A stretch of 64,000 nt of DNA from Scenedesmus sp. ARA3. Lineage: Eukaryota > Chlorophyta > Chlorophyceae > Sphaeropleales > Scenedesmaceae. The notes under the pieces were generated by a model. That model ran no database searches, had not been told where the DNA came from, and saw only the letters and a program-made list of their open reading frames with translations. Where the stretch lies: positions 1 through 64,000 of the forward strand of contig RWJK01000469.1 in NCBI GenBank assembly GCA_004335835.1, read 5' to 3'. Position numbers and translations under genes: made by a program. Positions 12,151 through 24,966 of this stretch are shown piece by piece. Every line of letters begins with the position of its first letter. Within the stretch, counting starts at the first letter, position 1.

Positions 12151-15100
12151 GCAGCTGCTGTGGCACATCCTGACTGAGCAGGCGCTGCAGACGTGCATGC
12201 TGAGTGGCGTCAGGCAGTGTGCATTGTGCCCACTTTAGCACCACGGCCTGCTGCACTGCAGTGCCAGCTGGCACGTGCATGTTGGCTGCTGCACGTTCAA
12301 GGCACTGTTGGTAACCTGCTTTTCCGCTAACACTCGTGGCGGCCGCGTGGTGAGGGCCAGCTGCAGCTGCCTGCTGTGCTTAATACCTGTCACGGTGGTG
12401 TAGATTACAGTGCCATCCTGGCAGTGCGGCCGCAAGGGTGTGTAGGTAGTCTGCTGCGCGGCCTGTGGAGGCTCTGCCGCCAGACCAAGCCCCGGCTCCA
12501 ATTCTATCTGGGCCTCCGAGGTTGAGTCAACAACTGGCTGATCATGACGGCAGCCGTTGGCGGTTGTACAGGCAATGCAGTCTCCCTGTAAACGGTGGAC
12601 GTGTATCGGTACATGCCAGCTGCAGGTCGCAGGTAACAGGAAGCGCATCGCAACAAACGACACTGCGCACAGGCGGCACCACTTGATCAGACCAGATCTG
12701 TCTGCTCCAGAGTAGTTTGCCTGGCGACCAGGACCCCCAGGTGCCCGAAGGGTTGAAGTAACTTTCTGTTTACCGCGACATATCCTTTGATACAACCCCA
12801 ATCCCACACCACCAGTACTGGTGCGTCAATGAAGCTTGAAGGCTTTCGTTCAATAGGCAGTGCAGAGTATCATTGCGCCACCACTACCTAGCATTGCAGC
12901 ACAGCTATATAAAGAAAGTTGCTGACAGCTAGTGGCGGCAAGACGCGATTGCAGCACCATCCGTGATGATATTATGCCTGCAGGCTGCCACTGCTCAGCC
13001 TCAGCAGTAGTATGATTCCACAGAGAATCGCGCATGGTGCATGCAGCAGGCATGCCACGGCAATACATTTGGTTGAATGTGCGCCTGGCAGCCAAACGGA
13101 CGCATGCAGTCTGTAGCGCATACAGAAACAACATGGCAGCAAGGGTAATCAGCATGTGCAGTGCCTGATGTGCACGCTTGTGACCATGTATCAGCATGAT
13201 GCGATGCACAACAATAGACAGTGCCACTTCAAGCATTGCTCAAAGCCAGCTAGCCCCCGGCGCAGTGCTGCCAGCAGCAATGTGTCACCTTTCTTCAACA
13301 GATATGAGGCTACCTACCCACCCACACCGGATAACCACACCAAGCAGCACAACAGCCTAGTGGAACATCTGCAACGTGGCAAGTGCCACTAGCAGCAGTG
13401 CCGCACAGCTCTGCGGGTTCAGGCAGTCAGCACCCACCTGCAACCCACACGCACCAGTAAGACCAACACCACCACTAAGCAACAGCTGCCCAGCATTGGT
13501 TTGTCCCCGCCTGGACACAAATCTGTGATTGATCCGGTTGCAACGCAGGCGAGAAGGATTGTTTGCATGCTGTGCATAGGCTGCCACCAGGTGTAACAGA
13601 GTGCTGTTGCTGCAGCATTTGCAGGCGGCTGTCATGGGCACTGCTTGGTGCGGGGCCCACAGCACCGCACACGCTACGAACCCCCCCACAGACTCATCAT
13701 TTGCACTGCTTGGTAATCAAAATCAGGCAATCAAAGGCGAAGAACCCTCCAAAGTACCGCTGATTGAATTAAACAAGCAGTGACGATGCATCTACCCTAC
13801 ATGCGTCCGATAATAAAAGCTTTGTTCAGAATGGGCAGTACACACAAGTGCTGGTCACCATATGAACCAAATCTGCGCTAACGGGTATCACCTCAGCCTG
13901 CAACAAGCTCCTGTGCTGGATCGCTTGCTGCAAATGCACTCTGCTCCTAACGTGTCATCAGCATGCATGTGACCTTGTTCAACGTCAATACAAAGAAAGA
14001 TGCTGACCACCCATCACCCAGCCCCATGCTGCAGCACGCTGCCATTGCCACAACCTGCTGAGGCCAGAGTGCTTCTGAACAGGCTGAAGATGCGTGCACA
14101 CCAGTAGTAGCGTCTCATTGCAGGTGTCCATCTCTATGTTTAGGGTTTTGATCACTGCTGCTCGTGTTTGTCATCTGATCTAGCAGCTGCAGTGCAGGCA
14201 GCCAGGTTGTGGCTGCTAAGAATTCCCACATCAGCACACAACCACCTACAATGACCAGCCGCAACAAGGGGAATGCAGCCAAGGACGATCTCTGTGCATC
14301 TGTTTGATCACAGGTGCACTGCAGTGCCTGCTGATGCAGCCAAGCCACAGCCGTCGCCCCAAAATTGTATACAACTACTCTGCGACGGGGTCAGTGCTGC
14401 TACACCTGCTTTAACCACGGTGGAATACATTTGTGGTGCAGCAGACATACGAGGGTGCTGCAGCATTCCAGCCCGCACGGATTGTTGTAGACGCGGCCAG
14501 CGCACCCAACGTGTGACAGCCTACACAGTTTTGCCAGCCGCCGCGCCTGTCTGCAGTGTGGTTCAGTGTGCTGGCTGCTCAATGGTGGCAGCAAAATGAG
14601 GTTGCCGCAGTTGTCAGACATGCCTTCCATGCAGCATCACTCCACAACATAACAGGGAGTGGAGCAACAGAAGAGCAGCTAGAAGGGCAACACGCGATCC
14701 AAGGTTGCTGCCACGCTGCGTAGAGTTTGCGCTGAAGTGCAGCAGCAGCGGCACGCTATATGGCCAGTGTGCAGTGCAGCAAGTATGCAAGAGGCTTGCC
14801 TGTGCTGATACAGGGCACTCACTGCTGCACGCACATGACTGATCATGCATGGTCTGCCAGCCTGCACGCCTCTGTCACTTCAGCAGCAGGACAGTCAACC
14901 ACCCTACCACAACACCAGTCAACACAACAAACTGCAGCCAGGCATGCTTGCCAGGTCCCAAAGCCAACACTTGTCTACCTCGGCTACAGCAGGGGTCAAG
15001 CTGCTGACAGCAAGCGCCTCTAGCTGTGGCTGCAGTTGCGGCTGCATGCGGCCTTGGCACAGCCACAAGGACTCATCTGACTGCTGCGCACCCTTGCTGA

Positions 15101-16615
15101 GCTCCCCGCGCTTCATCACCATGCCTCAACATACTGCTTTGTGCAGCCTGCGTCACATGCCACCTGTTACATGCCACCTGTCACATGCCAACACAGACAC
15201 CAGAACACACCCACTCAATGCTGCTAGCCCTACAACCAACATCACCCTGCGACTGACTACTCCTACGTCAAGATGCGCCTTCCTAACACTACTTGACCTG
15301 CCTACTGCCAGACACAGCAGCAATAGTCACCAGTCACCATCAGCCAGCAGCCCACAGCACGCTACAGGTCGTCACTCAACGTCGCATGCATCACCGAAAA
15401 GTGTTGCGTCCAAGTGCTTACAACTCGTCAATGAAACAGTGTCTGTGTCTCTATATAGAATGGCAGTAAACAGATGGCTGCCGGCTGCCAGCAGCGCATC
15501 GCCTCGCCACCACTGTCCTGATGAGTCTGTCATGTGTGTCAGTTGTCATACGTCACGGTCACATCATGCCAGCAGCATGGTTGCCGCTGGCACAAATGCA
15601 ATCACGGATCAGCACAGTGCAACCCAGAAAGCATGACGTTGCCAGTAGCATTCCCAAGATAGCAGGCAGGCGGGCACACACAGCAAACTGCTGCAGCCAG
15701 CACATGATACACAGCCAAGAGAGGAGAAACCCTGCTGTCAAGAGCACCTGCGCATTGACATCAGTTGGTGATGGGCATTCAGAAGTGCTGATGCAGCACA
15801 TGCACAAACGTGACATAACACCAGTGCATGCACAAACGTGACATAACACCAGTGCACGCACAAACGTGACATAACACCAGTGCATGCATGAATGCATCGA
15901 GCAAGGGCAGCAGAAAGGGCATGCACGCTGCAGCAGTAGCAACCAAAGCCTGCAGTTTGATACTATAAATCCTCAAGGCGTCTGGAACCCGCAGCAACAG
16001 CACCCTTGCCTCAACAAGATCATCGTAGGGAATCAACTCTCAACTGCGTGGTATAGGTGCCTTTTTGAAGTTGGCTGGTGCTACTCAGCAATGCAACAGG
16101 TTATCTGCGCTTGCTCAGCAGCTGATGAATTGCGACCCGCGCAATGCAGCAAGCATGCACATGCGTCAGCACATGCACAGCTACGCTGCTGCAGTCACAG
16201 CAGGCAGTTCAGCGCACCGCCGTGCAAACGGCCAAAAGAACATGCAGTACCACAGATGATATGCGCTTAGACAGGCCAATTGTGTAGTTGCCAGCAGTCA
16301 TCCCAATCTGGAGGATTCAAAGACTGAAGCTCCTCATGTCAGCAATGTATAAGGGCCAGCCGTCGTGTGTTCATTCAGCAACTGGTGTCGTATATCTTTG
16401 TAAGAGTGTGGCGGCGTACGCGCGAATGATACTGTCAGCTATGTCACGGCAGCCGCAGGTGCGCCTGCACCCCGGATCCCACCACACAATTCACAAGCAA
16501 CGTGTGCATGCTCAGCGGCACTCACAGCCTGTCTGGATCAGCAGCATCCTCACTGCGTCCGCAGCTGCGCAGTCGGATGCACCTGCTGCTGCGGCAGTGC
16601 AGCTAATCAAGCACC
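12151..16615. other. C/A-rich region, downstream flank of the minus-strand Q-rich gene
   Basis: About 4.5 kb in which the + strand is rich in C and A, the mirror image of 10495-12150. It lies downstream of the minus-strand gene ending at 16616. The longest open frames (14845-15636 +, 12235-12807 -) have His/Ser/Thr/Cys-rich compositions without domains and look like chance. Short direct repeats occur near 15153-15189 (ACATGCCACCTG). An unrecognised fast-evolving gene cannot be excluded. Confidence 0.4.
15801..15884. repeat. 28-bp tandem repeat, three units
   Basis: The unit contains CACAAACGTGACATAACACC and starts at 15801, 15829 and 15857 with only single-base differences (TGCATGCA versus TGCACGCA). 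Each unit holds the palindromic core ACGT and the half-site TGACAT. It lies in gene-poor sequence. Confidence 0.9.
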
Positions 16616-17942
16616 TCACTGGTGCTCAAACAGGCTGCTGCCATCAAGGCCAGACGGCTGCTGCAGCTGCTGCGCCTGCAGCAGCCTCGCGCCCTCCGCT
16701 GCGCCGCCTGCCTGCTGCTGCAGCTGGAACAGCCCGCCAGCTTGCTGTCCAGCCGCTGCTGCTGCATCAGGCAGCGCTGCCAGCAGCACCAGCTGCCCGC
16801 CTGCTGCAGGTGACAACGCAGCACCAGCGGCACCTGCCCCAGCACCCCCGGCAGCGGCAGCAGCACTGCTGCCGCTCATGGCCAGGCCCTGCAGCTGCTG
16901 CTGCAGCTGCTGCAGGGACAGCACGCCTGCAACGCCAGCTTGCCTGCCATCTGCTGCATCGGACTGCAGCAGCAGCGTGCCAGGTGGCAGCACCCACATG
17001 CCTTGGGAGGCTGGCTGCGCCGGCAGCACTGTGGAAGATATGCGCAGAGGGATGCCTGCTGTTGACAGTCCCATGGTGTTCACGGTTCCAGCAGCAGGCA
17101 GCGAGAGCACAGTGCCAGTCATTGCTGACACATTCATGCCACTGGTGTTGGGGGAGAGGCTGTAGCCTGCAGCCTGGGAGCTGACAGAGCCACGCTGCAG
17201 CAGCTGCTCTGCCAGTAGAACTAGCTGCTGCTGCTGTTGCTGCTGCTGCTGTGAGGCCTGCTGCGCTTGCTGCTGTGCCTGCTGCTGCTGCAGCTGCTGC
17301 TGCACTTCCTGGTGTGCTTGCTGCAGCTGCTGCTGCGCCTCTTGCTGCTGTGCCTGCTGCAGTTGCTGCTGTGCCTGCTGCAGCTGCTGCTGCGCCTCCT
17401 GCTCTTGGTTTGCTTCCTGCTGCTGTTGCAGGACCTGCTGTAGCTGGTACTGCAGCTGCTGCAGCGACAGCTGCACCGACTGGTCTGGCGATGCCTGCTG
17501 CACCAGCATAAAGCGCTGCGGGGAGTGCGGCTGCAACCCTAGCCCAGGCTGCAGCTGCAGCAACCCTGGCGGAAGCTCAGTAGCTGCCTGCAGCACCAGC
17601 TGTTGCTGCTGCTGCTGTTGCTGGAGTTGCGGCAGCGGCTGCTGCGCCTGCTGCACCAGCTGCTGGTGTGGCGTGGAGCCTGCAGAGCCAGCTGCTGCCA
17701 CACTCAAGCTCAAGCTGTGCTGCAGGGGGCTGGCCTGCAGCTGCTGGCCCTGACCTGGCACAGGGATGGGCTGCGCCCTACGCGGGGGAGGCGGCGGCGG
17801 TGGCGACGGTGTGAGCATGGACGCCCGGCCACCCCATTGCTGCTGCTGCTGCCGCTGCTGCTGCATGTGCTGCTGCACCTGATGCAGCTGCTGCTGCTGC
17901 TGCTGCTGCTGCTGCACCTGTTGCTGTTGCGCCTGCTGCTGT

Positions 17943-17974
<32 letters not shown>

Positions 17975-18945
17975 TTCCTGTGCCTGCTGCTGTTGCCGCA
18001 TCTGCTCGCTGGCTGCTGCGGCGTCTCCGCCTTCGCTTGTCCTGCTGATGTTTGCCAGATCCCCGCTGCTCTGCGACCCCAGTGCAGGCGGAGCAGGGCT
18101 GGTGAAGCTGCCACTGCCCAGCGGCCCTGCTGTAAGCGAGCCGGCGCTACGCAGCGATGCGCTGTCGCTGCGAGTTGCGCCAGCTGTGTTGCTGGAAGAG
18201 ACAGATCCGCTGCCTCTGCTGGTTAGGGAGGAGGCTGTGGTGGTGGTCCAGCCTGAAGTGCTGCTGGCTGCGTCCCTGCTGGTCCTGCCAGCTGCAGCAG
18301 CAGCAGCAGCAGCAGCAGTGCGGCTTGGTGTGCTGCCAACTGTCACATCAAAGCTGCCGCTGCTGCGTGCTGGGGCTAGCGGCGTGCCGCGCGGCGCTGC
18401 TGGCTCGATTGAGCTGAGGGGTGTTGTCAGGCTGCCTGCATCCTGCGTGCCGGGTGCGGGGAAGGGCTTTTCCTCGTGCAGCGTTGGCAGGCCATCCAGC
18501 GGGGCGGCCTCGTGCGGATGCAGCTGCATCAGCTCTGCCATTGTCACCGCCTGGGCAGCAGCAAGCAGTGCAGTGCAGCACAGCGCAGGTGCAGGTGCAG
18601 GTGCAGAGTGAAGTCAGACATGTTGGGGGGGAGACCAACAGGCAGGCACCCAGCAGATGTGGATCATCAGGTATGGTTGTGTTGTGAGTCATTGGATCTG
18701 GCCATGCTGGCTGCCAATGAGCAGGCACAAGTCGTAACAAAAACCATTTGAAATCTTTCAACACACAATGTGCAATGAGCTTGTTTCATCTCCTTGTGAT
18801 GGCCCAGCAGCAGCTGGCACTCACTGCAAACGGCCCGCCATCGCGCTGCTGCTGCTCCAGCTGCGCCCGTGCAGCCGCCCCGCCGGAGCTCAACTGCAGC
18901 TGCGCCACAGCTTCTGCAGTGCCTGCCACGTCAGCACCCGGCCCA

Positions 18946-18977
<32 letters not shown>

Positions 18978-20528
18978 CCCTGCTGCTGCTGCTGCTGCCC
19001 CGGATGAGGATGCAGCTGCTGATATGGCTTTGGCTGCTGGTGCTGCAGCTGTGGCTTCGGGCGGCGTCTCAGGCGGCTCGCCTGGTGTGGGTGGCATGCT
19101 GCTGCTGGCTGAGCCCGGCGTGGGTGAGGTGGCCTGCATGGCAGGCGTTGGCGGCATGCTGCACTCCGGGCACAGGCAACAGCAGCGCACAGCAGAAGAT
19201 GTGATAAGTGTCTAAAAAAACATACAGCCGACACTTTCTGCAATGCACTCCAGCCTGCACATCCACATCATATGAGCTGAAAGCTGCTCCTGGCGCATGA
19301 GTGAAAGCTGGTACTGAGCAAAAACGCCCAACTTTGCTCCAGCGCTGTATCAAATGTAAGGGCTGCCGACCATGTAAGCACGCCACTCACGTGATCCAGC
19401 TGGCTGCTGGCCTCCGCACATTGGCAGTGCCCTGCCAGCCTGGCGCAGCCAGCGCCGGCGGCTGGCCACCACCGCCGTCCTGCTGCTGCTGCAGCTGCTG
19501 GGCCTGCTGCTGCGCCTCCTGCAGGTGTGCCACTGACGCCAGCAGGTAGTCCTGCACCACTGCCAGGCTGGCTGAGGCGCGGGCGCGTGCCTCAAAGAAG
19601 GGCACCTCCTTGAACAGCGAGCGCTTGTAGTGGATGATGCGGTTCACCTGCGCGCGAGTGTGAGCCACAGACACCGTGACAAGGCAGCATGCTCAGGATA
19701 AATCTCAACAACTAGCAAAACAATAGGATTGAAGCAGTGCATCAACATCAGGCGGCTCGCGCCACAACCAGCCCTGCAATGTCGGCATTCAAGACTTGTG
19801 CTGCATCATCAAACTACCAATCAAAGAGACAGAACTAACGCCATTGGCCCCGCGCCCCCTGCAGCGGCAAAACGGAGTTGCTTGTTTGGTGTGCAGCAAT
19901 ACGGCAATGCGGCTGCAGGGGCTCACCTCTGAGACCAGCTGCATCTCCTCGTCCTCCAGCTTGTTGATTACCTCCAGCAGCTTGATGCGCTTGTCCTTCA
20001 GCCCAAACAGCTCAGCCTCGATGTCCTGGCGGCTGGCACGCAGCTTCATCAGCTTCTCAGTCAGCATCTCAGCCTCGTACCTGCAGACACGGGGCAGCAG
20101 CAGCGCCACAGCGGCAGCAGGATACAGCAGCGCGCAGCACGACACAGCAGGACGCAGTGACAAGGGCCGTCCAGCACCTAACCTTCAGAGGTTACGCAGC
20201 AATCCCCTGATTTGTTGCGTGCAGCATTAAGGTGTGCATGGGTGAGGCTTGGCCTGCAGTGCTGTGCCGTCACACGTGGCGGTGGCCTCAGAGCCTGCCT
20301 GGCTCTGGTGACGCCTTGAGCTGCTGCCGCGCTGCCCCTGCTGATTCAACACTGGCCATCATCTTGCAGACGAATTGCCGGAATCCCCCTTGTTTTTTCT
20401 TCAGCAGCTTGCACAGCCGGGCGCCACTGGCATGTCCTGCTGTGTGCAGCGCCATAGAAGCGCGATGACGCACTGCAGCTGCCTGCAGCCACATCTGAAG
20501 AGCGCACAGGTACCACCGCAACCCCCTG

Positions 20529-20570
<42 letters not shown>

Positions 20571-20746
20571 CACCTCAGGTTGTCCAGCACCTCCCGCTGG
20601 CTGGCCACCTGCTGACTGGCTGTCTCAACATCAGCCTCCATGCTCGCACGCAGCTGCGCGCGCCGCTCGTTCAGCGCCGCCACCTGCTGCTCCAGCTGCA
20701 CGCGCAGGTGCTCCAGCAGCTGAGACATCTGGCTGGGGTCGGCCAT
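16616..20746 (-). CDS. Coiled-coil and polyglutamine-rich protein of unknown function (950 aa)
   Basis: Exons: 20746-20574, 20080-19927, 19647-19391, 19158-18825, 18550-16616, totalling 2853 nt with no phase conflict. Residues 1-190 are predicted coiled coil (MADPSQMSQLLEHLRVQLEQ at the start, later LFGLKDKRIKLLEVINKLED and IHYKRSLFKEVPFFEARARA). Residues about 195-300 are Ala/Pro/Gly-rich. From about 307 on the protein is Ser/Thr-rich, then a Gln-rich region of roughly 350 residues with repeated QQQLQQAQQQ units, then an Ala/Gly/Leu/Gln tail ending SSLFEHQ. I do not recognise the N-terminal module, which is the only part likely to be conserved. Gln-rich tails of this kind occur in transcriptional co-regulators and RNA-granule proteins, but that is only an analogy. 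The start at 20746 is the first ATG opening the coiled coil. Confidence 0.8.
20530..20566. repeat. (CTG)n microsatellite in intron 1 of the Q-rich gene
   Basis: About 12 CTG units on the + strand (CAG on the coding strand) lie a few bases downstream of the exon 1 donor at 20573. Confidence 0.85.
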
Positions 20747-22074
20747 GGCGCACGGCTGCACGCAGCCTGCAGGGAGGAAGGCAAGCAGCAGCACACATGA
20801 CAGAGCTTGGAGCAGACGCAGGAGGGAGTGCTACAGCTGAGCGCTGCTGCTGCAGGTGCTGCAGCAGAGAGGCCCGGCGGCCTGAGCCGCGCTGGCAGCA
20901 TGTGCAGGTGCAGGATGGATACGTTGAGTGCACGTGTGTGGTTATTCAGCACGTTTGGTGCTTTGTGTGGCGGATGCTCTGATGCCAGGTGGGTGTCACT
21001 GGTGCCCTGAGTGCTGCTGCTGCCTTGCTGAATCTCTGCGTCACGCGTATGCTGAACCGTCACAATTACAAATGATAGCCACTTGGTTTGTACTTTACCC
21101 TAATCCAGCAGGATATTGCCTGAGCTGCGCACCTTGGCCCGCGCTCCGACTCCTACCGCCTGCTTCTGCTAATCTCGCTTAGTCGTGGCCGTAGTTTCCT
21201 CTACCAGAAAACCTCAGAATCAGTGTTGTTTTTTGTGCGAGCTTTATACATACATTCAGCCGAAAGCCCGCCCCAGATGGGGTCGCAGGCTGCTGTCCGA
21301 CATCAATTGCGGTTCTGTACCCATCATTCAGCAGACCAAAAAAACAGCTTGAACACCGCTGAGCTGCTGAGGATCGCCTGGCAGGCCGACTGGGGCAGGT
21401 ACGTCCCGGGCCAGTACAGCAGCGGTTCTGTCTTGTTTGCGAGTGCCGAGAGACACGCAGCACCGCTGATTGACAGTAGCTCAAATTTCACATTATACTG
21501 CTCTGATGGCTTGAACTGCACTGATAAAGATGGTACAGCAGATTTGAATTGTCACTGGCTCACCCTGCTACGCATCTCAGGATGGGTGCTATGTTTACAG
21601 GCAGTTCTAACCAGTTTATAGTGATCAGCTCACACATTCAGGTGCCGACTCTCTGACAGTTGTTGGGATATCAGGGCACACAATTGGCATGCATGCAGTG
21701 CAGCACACCACTTTGCCAGAATAACCAAGCCCTGCATCATCATGTGCTTGTCAAAACGTTATAAAGCGATGCAGGACACATCACAGCCAAGGTTGCCGTG
21801 ATCGGCTTATGGCAAGCGCTGCTTGAAGCCTAGTCTGTTCGACTTCCAGACACACCGACCTTCGGACTCACTGCTGTTCACGACTTCCGGTGTTGCTGTT
21901 CGTATGATGAGACGTCTGTTTAGTCTGCAAGCTGCTTATACCGTACACGTAACACGACAATGCCTGACACCTGGCAACTGCTGTGCAAGGATACCATGTG
22001 CTGATGGCTGCATCACGGCTCGCACTGTATGATTTAGACGTGCGTTTTAGTTGTGATAGCAGTGTTAGTTTAGC
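20747..22074. promoter_or_regulatory. Divergent intergenic region between Q-rich gene and PARP16-like gene
   Basis: 1.33 kb between two start codons pointing away from each other. The central part (about 21060-22000) is more A/T-rich than neighbouring genes. No open frame here has credible composition. It should contain both 5' leaders and promoters; I see no repeat or RNA gene. Confidence 0.45.
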
Positions 22075-23799
22075 ATGGACGAGTCTGAAAGGTTAAGTTG
22101 CATCATAGCTCTGCAGCATGAGCTAGAGCAGCAGCATCACAAGGGCCTGGACTTCCTTGTCTCCTCCTTCGCAGCAGCTTGCAAGTGCCACAGGAGAGCT
22201 TCAGGTTGGTTGCTGCTGCTACAAACGTATGTTAGCCTATCTGATGAGTTCTAGCTGTAGCGATCCTGGTGCAGCACCTGCCTGCTGCGGCAGCGCTGCT
22301 GCGGAGTGTGTTCTCACACTGTTGGCTGTTTGCTGCAGTGTGCAGGCCTTTCCCATCACACTTGCTGTTCAACAACGACTATGCAGCAGTATCAGCAGCC
22401 CTGGATGCACTGCCTTCCCTATCAGCCATCCTTTCAGAGGACCGCCCACAGACAAGCAGCAGCAACAGCAGCATCAACAATAGCAGCAGCAGCAGCAACC
22501 CGACAGATCTGCAGCTGGGGCTCTTGCAGTGGCTGCTGCTGCAGCTGCAGCTCAAGCGTGACTGTGACCTGAGCCCCATCTCTGCAGAGCAGCTGCAGGC
22601 TGAGCTGCAGGCTGGCGGCAGCTGCCCACCTGGCCTGCTGCACCACCTGCGCGGCTGCCGCTGCATTCTGCGCTTGAACAAGCCAGGGCAGCAGCAGCCA
22701 TCGCCTGGCAGCTGTGTGGCAGCCTTCCATGGCACAGACTTTGCAAACATCCATAGGTGCGCAGGTAGCACAAGAATGAATGCAAACGCGCTCTGGCAGA
22801 GAGCAGCTGCTCTGCCAGCAGCGTACGCGGTGCGGTAATGTTTGCTGCCTGTGGTGGTGACCGGGCGCAAGCACTTGGTGTCACGAACACCTGCCATGCT
22901 AATTTCTGAGACTGTCGGCATGACTGTCGGCATCACTTAGCTGATCAAAATCACATTAGTTGCACTTACTGTGCAGCTGCATCAACCGAGCATCCCGTTG
23001 AGCCCCCGTTGCTGCTGTGTTCATTTTCGCCTGCCGCGCAGCATCCTACACAACGGCCTACTGGCAGCCAGCGGCACCCGCCTGCAAACAACTGGCGCTG
23101 TCTTCGGCGTTGGCATCTACCTGTCTACAGACTTCAACGTCGCGTACAGCTTCTCCAAGGCGCAGCAGGGCTGGGCCGGCAGCAGCATTGGCCGCCACCT
23201 GCGCTGCGTGCTGCTGTGTGAGGTGTCCCGGGATGTGCTGCAGCAGGGCCAGAGCAGCGGCACGGCGCAGGGCAGCAGCAGGTGCGGCCAGCAGCACCAG
23301 AAACAGTACAAGCAGCAATTGTCAAGTGGCACACTGAAATGGCATGTTGAAGCCCTGCTTTTGGTCACTGTTGTAGCACGCCAACTTGATTGCAGTGGCG
23401 CTGCTCTGATGGCAGCATTACGTTCCGGCTAGCATGCGGCGCTTGTCACACCCTGGCATCATCGGCATGAACACTGCTGCGGCACCTGTACTTTTTGACA
23501 AACTCTGCGAAACTGCATCACCCTAACTGTGCTTGGCGCTGCTGTGGACCCTGCTGCTGCTGCTGCTGCTGCCGCTGCCCTGCAGCCTGCCTGAGCGCTA
23601 CATCCTCGTGCCCAAGCCTGCTGACGTGGCGGTGACGCACCTGCTGGTCTTTGCCGATGATGTGATGCTGGGCCTGGCGGCAGGCGGCAGCGGCAGGCGG
23701 CGGCACAGGGGCGCAGCCACATGCCTCACACTGACGCTGGCCTATGTGGTGGCCATGCTGCTGCTGGCTGCCTGGCAGACCCACAGGTCCTGGCGGTGA
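22075..23799 (+). CDS. PARP16-like tail-anchored mono-ADP-ribosyltransferase
   Basis: Four exons: 22075-22204, 22339-22756, 23042-23281, 23586-23799 (1002 nt, 333 residues; human PARP16 is about 320). The N-terminus (VSSFAAACKCHRRAS, then VCRPFP) matches the helical regulatory part of PARP16. The catalytic fold follows: FHGTDFANIHSILHNGL with the nicotinamide-site His at about 173, then GVGIYLSTDFNVAYSFSKA with the Tyr. The last strand (LPERYILVPKP and THLLVFADD) has Phe where I recall Tyr in the PARP16 H-Y-Y set. A C-terminal helix (about 305-325; LTLAYVVAMLLLAAW) gives a tail anchor, as in PARP16, which sits in the ER and nuclear envelope and modifies stress-response factors. The Glu of polymerising PARPs is absent, so mono-transfer is expected. 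Exon 2 must begin at TGTGCAGG, not three bases later, to keep SVCRPFP in frame. Confidence 0.92.
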
Positions 23800-24966
23800 T
23801 GGGTGTGGTGCACTGCAATGTTGGACACACGTGTGGCAGTTGTGATGGGTGGCAATCGCAGCAACCACCCCTCAGCAGGATCTGCTGCTGGTGGCGACCG
23901 ACGCACAACACTGCTGGTGTGGGTAGCAGCTCAGCTGCAGCAGCATTGCAGAGAAAAGCTGCTGATCAAAGCACCTATGGCCGGCAGCAAGGTGAGGTGT
24001 TAATTGATGGTCCTCGCTTGCCGCCTTTGCTGCGATAGCAGTATCTCAACCAGGTGCAGCCACATGCGTTGATGGCGATAACAGCGTAGCGTGCATTTTA
24101 TAGCACCTGCAGCAGCCACTAGTGCCGCCCTGTCTGGGCCTGACAGTACTCTAAGGCCGCAGATCTTTCTGCAGCAGGGCGTGCATGCGGATTGTTGGAG
24201 GTCGTTAGGGACGGCATGTGCATGCAATGTGCTGCCTCTGGCACACAGAGGTGGGGCGCTAGCATGCTTGCTTGTACTTTATATGCAACAGTAACTGTCA
24301 TCTAACAATCGACATCCATGCCGCAGCATCCCCGCTAGGCTCATGACCCCTGTCACGCTTATCTGCCGTCACTCCTGCTGTTCAGGCCCACTAGCTGCAG
24401 CACGAGGTGCCGGCACCTTCCTGCAAGCACAATTGTTGCAACTGCAACAGCAGCGCCCCAGCGCCACACCCCGCTCACGTGTGGACAAGGCCCGCAGCGA
24501 TGGCGTGGCGCGCAACCTGCGCTCTGCCTGCCCCAACTTGTTGTGCCTAGCCAGCTGGGCATCTCAGGGCTCATGGGCGGCTGGTGTGCACCCTTCACTC
24601 AAGATGTTGTGCGGGCCTTTTTGTTGCCATGCCGCCTTTGAGCAGCCCAGGCCCATGCGATGTGCTCAGCATGCATGCAGTCGGCGCCCAAGCACTGCTT
24701 GCTGGCAGCGGCGCTGCTCGAGCACTGCTCAACAGTTTTAAGTCAAGAGTTTGTAGCTGGCACATCCCAGGACTGCGGGACAGGGTTGCGTGGTATAGGA
24801 GTTGCTGGGTGCATATCAGCCCATGACAACCCGTCTCAGGATGGAGGGGTCTGATTCATGTCACGTCAGCAGTGGCGCAGGATGTTGATATTTGTGCGGT
24901 ACAGAATTGTTGATCGGACCCTAGCTGTCTCACGAGCGCAGCGTAGTCTGATCAGAGCAGCGCACC
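23800..24966. other. T/G-rich 3' flank of the PARP16-like gene
   Basis: About 1.2 kb with no supported gene. Open frames are short and Cys/Ala-rich. The stretch ends in the TGTAA-bearing tandem repeat, which may supply the polyadenylation signal. Confidence 0.4.

Noticed and set aside
12235..12807. 190-codon minus-strand frame
   Set aside because: No domain, balanced only in part, and no supporting splice sites. It is a possible fast-evolving protein but cannot be supported.
14845..15636. 263-codon open frame on the + strand
   Set aside because: The composition is dominated by Ser, Thr, His, Gln and Cys, with no domain and no splice logic. It lies in a C/A-rich flank where stop codons are rare by composition.
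16288..17184. 298-codon + strand frame rich in Ala, Gln and Pro
   Set aside because: It lies opposite the Gln-rich final exon of the minus-strand gene. CAG repeats are open in most frames on both strands, and the minus strand is favoured by splice-consistent upstream exons.
22757..23041. Alternative reading of PARP16-like exon 2 into the intron
   Set aside because: The frame stays open past 22756, but splicing at CAT AG|GTGCGC restores the conserved FANIHSILHNG motif, so read-through is not the coding form.
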